A stretch of DNA of 64,000 nucleotides, taken from assembly GCA_964519895.1 (NCBI GenBank), contig CAZFLE010000019.1:1-64000 (forward strand), given 5' to 3'. Source of the DNA: CAYFPX01 sp964519895. Lineage in GTDB: Bacteria; Myxococcota_A; UBA796; CAJQPC01. Made by a program: the position numbers and the translations under genes. Under the pieces are notes generated by a model that was given only the letters and a program-made list of their open reading frames with translations, ran no database searches and was not told the origin of the DNA. Below, one piece after another: positions 1 to 7,349 of this stretch (positions are counted from its first letter, which is position 1; every line of letters starts with the position of its first letter).

Positions 1-1012
1 GCTTGGCGTCGTCGAAGGCCCGCTCCCAGTCGTGGGGGTGGGCGCCGACCCGGAACCGCTCGGCGCCCCCGGCGATCGCCAAGGGCCCGGACAGCGCCAG
101 GTGGAGCTTGGCCGTGATGCCTCGGGTGCGGATGCGCTGGACCTGGACGTCCAGCCCGTCGGGCAGGTCGGCCGGGTGCACCAGCTCCAGCAGGGTGCGG
201 CGGGGCCCGATGGCGGAGATGACCGCGTCGGCGTCCAGCTCTGTGCCGTCGGCCAGGGTCACGCCCGCGGTGCGCCCTTGGGCGATCCGGATGCGGGACA
301 CCCGCGCCCCGGTCCGCAGGTCGGCGCCGTGGGTCGTGGCGGCGCTGACCAGCGCCTCGACCAGCGCCGCGGGGCCACCCACGAGTTCCCGATCTGCCGC
401 GCAGGCACGCAGCAGCAGCACGGCCGTGCTGCTGGGCGAGCGGGGGCCCATCCAGGTGCCGAGCAGGGCGCCGGCCGCCAGCCCGGCGCGCACGGCGGTG
501 TCGTCGCCGAAGAACTCCTCCAGCCAGTCGTCGACACAGGTTGGGCTGACCCGCAAGAGCGCCATCATGCGGTCGGTGCCGAGCTTGCGGAAGGCCAGGG
601 CCGGCTTGACCAGCGGCCACAGACTGGCGTCTCCGCCCAGGTCCGGGGCCGGCGCTTGGAGGAGCTCCCGGAAGAAGTCCCGGACCGGGTCCACCCAGCC
701 CGTCCAAGGTGCCAGGGTGGGGGCGTCGAGCACGGTGTCGGTGCCGGCCACGTGGACCGCCGGCGGGTCTCGGCGGCGCAGCTGGCCCACCAGGCCGGTG
801 GCGAGGTCGAGCCCCGTGGGCACCAGGTCGCTGTCGTGGAGGATGCCCACGTGCCGGTAGCCCGGGTGGAATTCGGCACCCGCGGCGACACCGCCCAGGG
901 AGTCCCGCGCCTCGCACACCACCACCGAGTGACCGGTGCGACCCAGCTGCGCGGCCGCCGCCAGGCCGCAGTGGCCACCGCCGATGACGATGACGTCGGA
1001 GCCGCCCGTCAC
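1..1012 (-). CDS. FAD-dependent oxidoreductase, phytoene-dehydrogenase-like (3' part beyond window)
   Basis: About 337 N-terminal residues are visible and the gene runs off the left edge. It opens with a Rossmann dinucleotide-binding motif (VIVIGGGHCGLAAA) followed by E-A-R, the FAD-ribose acid, and later a DAVISAIGPR stretch typical of phytoene dehydrogenase/PYROXD2-like flavoproteins. It aligns by eye with the next gene: both carry an 'ER(A)YDDAK'-like segment, so they are paralogues. The GTG start overlaps the TGA of the upstream gene by four bases (GTGA), which implies translational coupling. Family-level knowledge: FAD-dependent (de)hydrogenation of a hydrophobic or amine substrate. The substrate is not deducible. 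Confidence 0.85.
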   Translation of the reverse strand, partial: MTGGSDVIVIGGGHCGLAAAAQLGRTGHSVVVCEARDSLGGVAAGAEFHPGYRHVGILHDSDLVPTGLDLATGLVGQLRRRDPPAVHVAGTDTVLDAPTLAPWTGWVDPVRDFFRELLQAPAPDLGGDASLWPLVKPALAFRKLGTDRMMALLRVSPTCVDDWLEEFFGDDTAVRAGLAAGALLGTWMGPRSPSSTAVLLLRACAADRELVGGPAALVEALVSAATTHGADLRTGARVSRIRIAQGRTAGVTLADGTELDADAVISAIGPRRTLLELVHPADLPDGLDVQVQRIRTRGITAKLHLALSGPLAIAGGAERFRVGAHPHDWERAFDDAK

Positions 1013-2595
1013 ACCGCACCTCGCCGCAGGATCTCCTGGGCGGCCAGTGCGCCGGGGGCCCCCATCACGCCGCCGCCGGGGTGGGCGCCAGAGCCACAGA
1101 GCCACAGGCCGCGCACCGGCGTGGCGTAGCGGGCCCAGCCGCTGGTGGGTCGCTGGAACAACAGCTGATCGAGGCTCAGCTCACCGTGGAAGATATTGCC
1201 CTCGGTCAGGCCGAATTCCTGCTCCAGGTCCCACGGGGTGAGCACCTGGCGGTGGAGCACGTCGGACTTGAGGGTGGGCATGTACTGCTCGAGCACGTCG
1301 AGCACGGCGTCACCAAAGGCATCCCGTTGGTTCGGCCAGTCCGCGGGTCCCTCCTCCAAGGCGTAGGGCGCATACTGCACAAAACAGCTCATGACGTGCT
1401 TGCCCGGCGGCGCCATCGACTTGTCGAACAGGGTCGGGAACACGATGTTCACGAAGGGCTGCTTGGAGAACGCGCCGTACTTGGCGTCGTCGTAGGCCCG
1501 CTCCAGGTAGTCGGTGCTGGGCGCGATGGAGATGTCGCCGAACAGGTGCCGGCCGATGCCCGGCCGGGACGCGAAGTCGGGGAAGCGGTCCAGGGCCAGG
1601 TTGACCTTGCCCGAGCTACCCCGGAGCTTGAAGCGCTTGATGTCGGCGACAAATTCCGGGGGCAGGTGCTGCTCGCCCACCATCTTCAGGAACGTCAGCC
1701 GAGGCTCGCAGCCCGAGATGACGGTCTTGGCCCGCAGCTCGTCGCCGTTGGGCAGCACCACGCCGACCGCGCGACCGCCCTCCATCAGCACGTGGTCCAC
1801 CGGACTCTCGCACCGGATCTCGGCGCCGAAGTGCCGGGCGCTTGCGGCGATGGCCTCGCTCACGCCCCCCGTGCCGCCCTTGGGGAAGCCCCAGGCCCGG
1901 GAGCTTCCGTCGATCTCGCCCATGTAGTGGTGCAAGAGCACGTAGGCGCTGCCAGGGCTCTTGACCCCCAGGAAGGTGCCGATGATGCCCGAGCAGCTCA
2001 TGGGCGAGATGAGCTGGTCGGACTCGAACCACTCGGACAGGAAGTCCACCGCGCTCATGGTGGTCAGCTTGAACTGCAGGGCGGCCAGATCGTCGCCCAG
2101 CGCCCGGAAGCGCTTGCCCAGGCCCAGGAGCTTGAGCAGCTCGCTGGGCCGCATGCTGGTGGGGTCTGGCGCGTTGCTGTCGATGATGGGCTTGGCAAAG
2201 CGGGCGAGTTGGCCCATGGCCTTGCCGAACTCCGGGTAGAGGTCGGCGTCTCGGGCCGAGAAGCGGCTGATCTCCTGGCGGGTCTTGTCCGGGTCTGCCC
2301 ACCGGGCCAGGGAGCGGCCGTCGGGGAACGGCGTGAAGGTGGCCTCCAGGGGGACCACCTCGAGACCGAAGCGGGCCAGCTCCAGGTCGCGGATGACCTG
2401 GGGTCGCAGGAGTGACACGACGTAGCTGCACACCGAGTAGGTGAAGCCCGGGTGGATCTCCTCGGAGACCGCGGCCCCGCCGACCACGTGGCGGCGCTCC
2501 AGCACCAACACCTTGCGGCCGGCCCGGGCCAGGTAGGCGGCACAGGTCAGGCCGTTGTGGCCGGCGCCGATCACGATGGCGTCGTAGGCGCTCAC
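1009..2595 (-). CDS. FAD-dependent oxidoreductase, phytoene-dehydrogenase/PYROXD2-like
   Basis: This 528-residue protein is full length for NAD(P)/FAD-dependent amine-oxidase/phytoene-desaturase-type enzymes. The N-terminal AIVIGAGHNGLTCAAYLARAG is the FAD-binding dinucleotide fold with the acid in LVLERR. The C-terminal GLWLCGSGAHPGGGVMGAPG is the conserved second FAD-contact motif of the family. I chose the GTG at 2595 because it overlaps the TGA of the upstream aminomethyltransferase-like gene (GTGA) and places the FAD motif at residues 5-15. A longer open frame upstream is only the antisense/alternate frame of that gene. It is a tandem paralogue of the downstream gene. Coupling to a folate-type GcvT homologue suggests the three act in one oxidative demethylation or C1 pathway. 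That is inference. Confidence 0.9.
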   Translation of the reverse strand: MSAYDAIVIGAGHNGLTCAAYLARAGRKVLVLERRHVVGGAAVSEEIHPGFTYSVCSYVVSLLRPQVIRDLELARFGLEVVPLEATFTPFPDGRSLARWADPDKTRQEISRFSARDADLYPEFGKAMGQLARFAKPIIDSNAPDPTSMRPSELLKLLGLGKRFRALGDDLAALQFKLTTMSAVDFLSEWFESDQLISPMSCSGIIGTFLGVKSPGSAYVLLHHYMGEIDGSSRAWGFPKGGTGGVSEAIAASARHFGAEIRCESPVDHVLMEGGRAVGVVLPNGDELRAKTVISGCEPRLTFLKMVGEQHLPPEFVADIKRFKLRGSSGKVNLALDRFPDFASRPGIGRHLFGDISIAPSTDYLERAYDDAKYGAFSKQPFVNIVFPTLFDKSMAPPGKHVMSCFVQYAPYALEEGPADWPNQRDAFGDAVLDVLEQYMPTLKSDVLHRQVLTPWDLEQEFGLTEGNIFHGELSLDQLLFQRPTSGWARYATPVRGLWLCGSGAHPGGGVMGAPGALAAQEILRRGAV

Positions 2596-3833
2596 TTGGC
2601 GGCCGCCAGGCTCTTGGGGCGACCCTTCTTGGGGGTGTGCTTCTTGCGCGCGGGGTCGAAGAAGGGCTTGTCGACGATCCGGGCCGTGACCCGGCGGCGC
2701 TCGTACTCGGCGGTGTGCTCGACCAGGACCTGGGAGCCCACGGTGTGGTGGGGGGTCCGGATCTGGGCCAGGCCGATGTACTTCTTGAGGTGGGGCGACC
2801 AGGTGCGGCTGGTGCACTGGCCGATCTGCTGACCGCCCGGGTCGTAGACCGGCACGGCCTCGCGGGTGGCGGTCGGGGCCAGGTGCGGGGGCAGGCCGTA
2901 GCCGGCATAGAGCTCGGCCAGCTCGGCCCAGTCGAACTCCAGCCCGACCAGGTCCCACTCGGGGCCCCGCGTCAGCTCCTGGCGCATGGCCGCTTGACCG
3001 ATGAAGGCCGGGCGTTCCGGGGTGTCCAGGTCCACGGTCCAGCCGAGCCCGGACTCCAGCGGCGTGGACTTGCGGAAGTCGATGACGCAGCTGCGGGCCG
3101 AGATGTAGTCGACGCCCTGGAGCACGAAGCCCGCCTCGATGCGGGAGACGTCCAGGGCGTCCAGGCCCATGGGCTCCAGGCCCCAGCGCTCGCCGGCGGT
3201 CACGATGGCGTCCCAAAGGGGCAGGGCGTGCTGGTTGTCGGTCCAGATCTCGTAGCCCAGGTCCCCGGTGTACCCCGTGCGGGAGAGGTGCACGGGCACG
3301 CCGCCGACGGTGGTGGGACGGCAGCGGAAGAAGCGCATGCGGTCCACGTCGAAGGCGGTGATGTCCCGCAGGACATTCCGGGCTTCTGGGCCCTGGAGTG
3401 CCAGGGCGCAGATGTGGTGGGTGCGGTCGTCGAGCTGCACGTCGTAGCCCCGGGCGTTGCGGTGGTACCAGGCCAGCCAGGACTCGCTGCTGGTGACCCG
3501 GTAGTGCTGGTCCGACAGCCGAGCGATGGTGCCGTCGTCCAGGCACTCGCCGTGGGGGTCCATCATCGCGCTGTAGACCACCTGGCCCACGCGGATGCGC
3601 GAGATGTCGCGGCACCACAGCCGAGCCAGGAATGCGCCTGCGTCCGGTCCGGTGACGTCGACCTTGTAGAGCGGCGTGGCATCGAGCAGACCCGCCGTGT
3701 GGCGAATGGCGAAGTACTCGCGCTCGCTGTGGCGATCGTGGTTGCAGACCGCCAGATACCCCGCCCACTCCTTCCACGCGTGGCTCTCGCACAGAGCCGC
3801 CGTGCGCGGGTGGAAGGGCGTCTTTCGGGGCAT
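2592..3833 (-). CDS. GcvT-family aminomethyltransferase-like protein
   Basis: The 413 residues have the fold order of the glycine-cleavage T protein/DmdA family: the N-terminal folate-binding region (around LLDATPLYKVDVTGPDAGAF), the TGYTGDLGYEIW segment near residue 190, and GLDALDVSRIEAGF near 230 (the family's G-L-x-A-x-D-x-L-R-x-E motif region). It ends in a Lys-rich tail. The glycine-cleavage partners (gcvH, gcvP) are not adjacent. Instead two flavoprotein genes follow with GTGA overlaps, so this is more likely a tetrahydrofolate-dependent demethylase-type relative than the housekeeping T protein. The ATG at 3833 lies 21 bases from the divergent DNA methyltransferase start, so both promoters must overlap the neighbouring coding regions. 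Confidence 0.85.
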   Translation of the reverse strand: MPRKTPFHPRTAALCESHAWKEWAGYLAVCNHDRHSEREYFAIRHTAGLLDATPLYKVDVTGPDAGAFLARLWCRDISRIRVGQVVYSAMMDPHGECLDDGTIARLSDQHYRVTSSESWLAWYHRNARGYDVQLDDRTHHICALALQGPEARNVLRDITAFDVDRMRFFRCRPTTVGGVPVHLSRTGYTGDLGYEIWTDNQHALPLWDAIVTAGERWGLEPMGLDALDVSRIEAGFVLQGVDYISARSCVIDFRKSTPLESGLGWTVDLDTPERPAFIGQAAMRQELTRGPEWDLVGLEFDWAELAELYAGYGLPPHLAPTATREAVPVYDPGGQQIGQCTSRTWSPHLKKYIGLAQIRTPHHTVGSQVLVEHTAEYERRRVTARIVDKPFFDPARKKHTPKKGRPKSLAAAK

Positions 3834-3854
3834 GGGACCGCGTTATCCGGCCGC

Positions 3855-4697
3855 GTGCCCCCGCGCCTCGACATCCACCTGGGCGACAACCTGGACGTGC
3901 TGCCGACTCTGGAGAGTGGCAGCTTCGACCTGATCTATGCCGACCCCCCCTTCAACACCGGGCGGGCGGTGAAGCGGGAGCGACTCCAGACGGTCCGGGA
4001 CGACGCGGGGGATCGCACCGGCTTCGGGGGCGAGCGCTACCGCACGGTGAAGCTGGGCTCTTCGAGCTTCGCCGACGCCTTCGACGACTACCTGGGCTGG
4101 CTGGAGCCGCGGCTGCGCGAGGCGCGGCGCCTGCTGGCCCCCACCGGCAGCTTCTTCCTGCACCTGGACTACCGCGAGGTCCACTACGCCAAGGTGCTCG
4201 CAGACCAGATCTTCGGCCGGGACTGCTTCCGCAACGAGATCATCTGGGCCTATGACTACGGCGCCCGCTCCAAGAGCCGCTGGTCGCCCAAGCACGACAA
4301 CCTGCTGTGGTACTCGCGGGATCCCAAGCGCTGGACCTACGAGTACGACGCCATCGATCGGGTGCCCTACATGGCGCCCAAGCTGGTCGGCCCGGTGAAG
4401 GCCAAGCGGGGCAAGACGCCGACCGACGTGTGGTGGAAGACCATCGTGTCGCCCACGGGCAAGGAGCGCACCGGGTACCCGACCCAGAAGCCCCTGGGGG
4501 TGCTGGAGCGGATCGTGCGGGTGCACTCGCGGCCTGGGGACCGCCTGCTCGACTTCTGCGCGGGGTCGGGGAGCTTCGGGCACGCGGCGGCCAAGCACGG
4601 CCGGGACTGTGTGCTGGTGGATGTCGGTCAAGAGGCCGTGGCGGTGATGCTGGGGCGACTGGCCGGGTACGGGCCGACCGTACACGGGGGGCGCTGA
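3855..4697 (+). CDS. Solitary site-specific DNA methyltransferase (N6-adenine/N4-cytosine, beta class)
   Basis: This 280-residue protein carries the catalytic motif IV D-P-P-F at residues 30-33 (YADPPFNTG) and the SAM-binding motif F-C-A-G-S-G near residue 234. Motif IV precedes motif I with the target-recognition segment between them, which is the beta-class order and fits the N6_N4_Mtase family. W-K-T and YPTQKPL segments before motif I are also usual. I chose the GTG at 3855, which starts right before the conserved D-N-L-x-x-L region. No restriction endonuclease or specificity gene lies beside it, so it may be an orphan regulatory or maintenance methylase. The recognition sequence cannot be read from the protein. 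Confidence 0.9.
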   Translation: MPPRLDIHLGDNLDVLPTLESGSFDLIYADPPFNTGRAVKRERLQTVRDDAGDRTGFGGERYRTVKLGSSSFADAFDDYLGWLEPRLREARRLLAPTGSFFLHLDYREVHYAKVLADQIFGRDCFRNEIIWAYDYGARSKSRWSPKHDNLLWYSRDPKRWTYEYDAIDRVPYMAPKLVGPVKAKRGKTPTDVWWKTIVSPTGKERTGYPTQKPLGVLERIVRVHSRPGDRLLDFCAGSGSFGHAAAKHGRDCVLVDVGQEAVAVMLGRLAGYGPTVHGGR

Positions 4698-4821
4698 AGG
4701 ATCGGCGGCGCACGGACGCTCGAACGGCATGTCCTTCCCGCCGCTCGTGCTCCTCTGGAGCCTGCCCCTTGAGGGCAGAGCCGACGTGTTCTTCCGCCTG
4801 CCCAGGTAGAGCCCTTGGTTT

Positions 4822-4911
4822 CTTCCGCTTTGGGCCGTCAATCCGGGCCAGGGGGGCAATTTGACGGCTGTCAGACCCCGAAACCTGCCCGGAACGGCCC
4901 CCAAGCGGAAG
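4822..4911. terminator. Long imperfect hairpin between convergent genes
   Basis: Between the convergent methyltransferase and CotH genes, CTTCCGCTTTGGGCCGT at 4822-4838 pairs with ACGGCCCCCAAGCGGAAG at 4894-4911. An inner arm (CCGGGCCAGG, 4843-4852) nearly pairs with CCTGCCCGG (4884-4892). A competing inner stem is GCCGTCAA (4834-4841) with TTGACGGC (4861-4868). No long U-run follows. It is probably a bidirectional transcription stop, and could alternatively be a small repeat. The rest of 4698-4943 shows no gene. Confidence 0.5.
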
Positions 4912-4943
4912 AGGGAAGCGGCTTTGGCTCCGACGAGCCCTCC

Positions 4944-7331
4944 TCACCCGCCGACGAACGCCTCCGGCTCCGCCGCGCCCGTCAGCGCCTCTTCTGTGCA
5001 GGGCTCGCCGTTCACCGTCTCGCAGTCCACCCGGACGCGCCCCGCGCCGCCGTCTCCGCCGACGCGCTCGGTGAATTCCACCCCTGCACCGCCCGTGGCC
5101 CGGACGGCGCCGAGCGGTAGCTCCAACGACTCGGCCACCAGGTGGATCGAGCCTCCTGCCCCGCCACCGGAGCCATAGCTCCAGGTCCCGCTTGTCCAAG
5201 CGCTCGCGTCCTCGCCGCGGGCCGTGAAGGCGTCCGCGTCCCCGGCCACGATCGCGCCGGCCTCCAGCCACAACACGCCGCCCCCCGCACCGCCCGGCCC
5301 GGGCTGGTCGTAGATGTTCGCCACCCCGCCGCCGCCCGAGCCCAGGGTCAGTCTGGCCAGGTCCGGGGTGCCGTAGGGCTCACCGGCTCTGGCGGGCTCT
5401 CCGACGTCGTCCCAAGAATCTGCCGCGGTCGCGCCGCCGGCGTGCTCTCCGCCGCCACCGGCGATGTGGGCGCCGCCACCGCCGCCATTGGGCTGCCACC
5501 AGCCGCCGTCCTGGTTGTAGCCCACCGACACGCTGTCACCGCCTCCCCCGAGCCCCGTGACGCTCTCGCCCTGGTGGCCGTCGACGTTGAAGGAGTCACC
5601 GGTCGGCCCGCCCCGGTAGCCCAGGCCGTCGACCGTGACCCGGCCCCCCTCGCCGACCTCGAAGGCGCCGTTCACACGCAACGCCAGCACGCCGCCGGTC
5701 TCGCCGTTCCACGGGGAGACGGTCAGCACGGCGCCGGGCCCGACCCGGGCTTCGCCGTAGGTCGGCACCCGCTGGACCACGGCCAACCGCCCATCCCGTG
5801 CGCCCAGGGCATCGTCCAGGTCCTGATCGAGGGTCAGCTGGTTCAGGGTCACAGCCTGGACCCGGGCGAGCACGTGCTCCCCCACCGTCTCGCCCAGGGC
5901 CACATCCGCCTGGGCGATCCAGACCAGGACCTCGTCGCCGACGGCGAACCCCGGTGCGGGACGACCTGTCGTGAGCGACGTGCCGGTCCAGCTCACGACC
6001 GGCATCGCCACCGCGTCAGGCTCCTCCCGGTCACAGGAGGCCGTGGCGTCCAGGGTCCCGCGCGTGGTCACGTCCAGGTCGCCGTCCGTGCCCAGACAGG
6101 GCTCGGGCAGCTCCTCCGCCAGCGCCAACGGCCGGTCCTGGAGCCAAGCGCGAATGCAAGCGATCTGGTCGTGGAACTGCTCGGCCGAGAACTCCCGCCG
6201 AGGATCGGCCTCGACGGCGGGCGCGACCAGCTCGGACGCCTGGACGATGGTGTCGTCGATGTCCGAGTCCCGGAGCGCCTCGACGACCCAGCCCAAGGCG
6301 TCGTGGAGCGCGTCTTCGCAGGCGGGTAGATCCCAGCAGCGCCGGACGAGCAGCCCGCCGTCGTAATCACGCACGGCCTTCACGTCGGTGCCGCAGGGGT
6401 AGGACGTGCCCTTGACCGCTCCGAATTGGACGTTCATCGACGAGGGCGTGAACCACCACTGGTCCGCCAGGGGCTGGTGGTACAGGTAGAAGTTGCCCAT
6501 GAAGCCGGCGTAGTGGTCATAGGTCCCCAGGGCCATCTCCATCGCCATCGAGCGCGTGAACACCGTCCAGTCGAGCCGCGTCTCCATCAAGGCGAGCCAG
6601 CTGTCGTCCGGCGTGTCGGTGGCCACCGCACAGAGCGCCTCGAGGTCAGCGAGGCTGTCCCCGGCGCCCACCTCGTCCACCTCGAAGCAGTCGCAGCCCG
6701 GATCGTCCAGGTCGCAGGGCCAGCTCTCCGACGACGACTCGTACAGACTGCCGTCGGGGTCCCCTTCCCAGCGAGCCTGGATGAACTGGTCGTCCCGCCG
6801 CTCCACCAGGGTGTAGAAGCCGTAGTCCAGGTCATTGATCCAGAGCTGGGCGAAGCCGGTGCGCGGCGCTGGCAGGTCGGCGTCCCGGTAGATCCGGTAG
6901 GCGATGAACTCGGAGATCGCGGCCAGATCGTGCACCTCCTTGGCCAGATCCAGCCCCTCCAGGTCGTAGAAGCGCCCGCCGTCCACCGTGCGGTCGAAGT
7001 CCAGCTTGAGGCTCGGCTTGTCGTCCAGGGGCCGAAAGGACGACCACCCCTTCAGCCGCACGCCGATGGACTGGGGCCCCAGGCCGCCGTCAAAGGTGGC
7101 GTCGACGTAGGTGTAGGGGTCGGCCAGCAGAGCGTCCCAGGCGGCATCGCTCAAGGTGAGGGAGAACGTGTGCACCACGTCGTCGCGCAGCACCGGGTGG
7201 GGCCCCTCCACAGCGGGCAGCTGCTCGACCGCCACGCCGCTGTCGGGTTCGGGTCGGGCCTGCCCGGTCTCGGCCGGCGGTGGTGTCGAGACGGGCTCGG
7301 CACAGGCAAGGAGCAGGACCGCGGGCCACAT
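4944..7331 (-). CDS. CotH-kinase-family lipoprotein with glycine-rich C-terminal domain
   Basis: The 795-residue protein begins with a very short signal and lipobox (LLLACAEP), then a Pro/Glu linker, so it is predicted to be a secreted lipoprotein. Residues ~50-400 resemble the CotH protein-kinase fold of spore-coat and surface proteins: F-x-L-x-L-S-x-x-A-W-D, the GVRLKGWSSFRPLDDKPSLKLDF segment with the conserved K and R residues, and a later S-x-N-V-Q-F-G-A-V-K-G-T-S region. From ~540 to the end it becomes a Gly-rich repeat region (GGGGAH, GSGGGGVANIY, GGAGGSIHLVAESL, GGAGRVRVDCE) like surface beta-repeat proteins. Secreted CotH proteins phosphorylate surface proteins in Bacillus. Whether this one is active is unknown. 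It is monocistronic, 18 bases ahead of the ppc stop region. Confidence 0.85.
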   Translation of the reverse strand: MWPAVLLLACAEPVSTPPPAETGQARPEPDSGVAVEQLPAVEGPHPVLRDDVVHTFSLTLSDAAWDALLADPYTYVDATFDGGLGPQSIGVRLKGWSSFRPLDDKPSLKLDFDRTVDGGRFYDLEGLDLAKEVHDLAAISEFIAYRIYRDADLPAPRTGFAQLWINDLDYGFYTLVERRDDQFIQARWEGDPDGSLYESSSESWPCDLDDPGCDCFEVDEVGAGDSLADLEALCAVATDTPDDSWLALMETRLDWTVFTRSMAMEMALGTYDHYAGFMGNFYLYHQPLADQWWFTPSSMNVQFGAVKGTSYPCGTDVKAVRDYDGGLLVRRCWDLPACEDALHDALGWVVEALRDSDIDDTIVQASELVAPAVEADPRREFSAEQFHDQIACIRAWLQDRPLALAEELPEPCLGTDGDLDVTTRGTLDATASCDREEPDAVAMPVVSWTGTSLTTGRPAPGFAVGDEVLVWIAQADVALGETVGEHVLARVQAVTLNQLTLDQDLDDALGARDGRLAVVQRVPTYGEARVGPGAVLTVSPWNGETGGVLALRVNGAFEVGEGGRVTVDGLGYRGGPTGDSFNVDGHQGESVTGLGGGGDSVSVGYNQDGGWWQPNGGGGGAHIAGGGGEHAGGATAADSWDDVGEPARAGEPYGTPDLARLTLGSGGGGVANIYDQPGPGGAGGGVLWLEAGAIVAGDADAFTARGEDASAWTSGTWSYGSGGGAGGSIHLVAESLELPLGAVRATGGAGVEFTERVGGDGGAGRVRVDCETVNGEPCTEEALTGAAEPEAFVGG

Positions 7332-7349
7332 GGGCCATCCTACGCCGCA

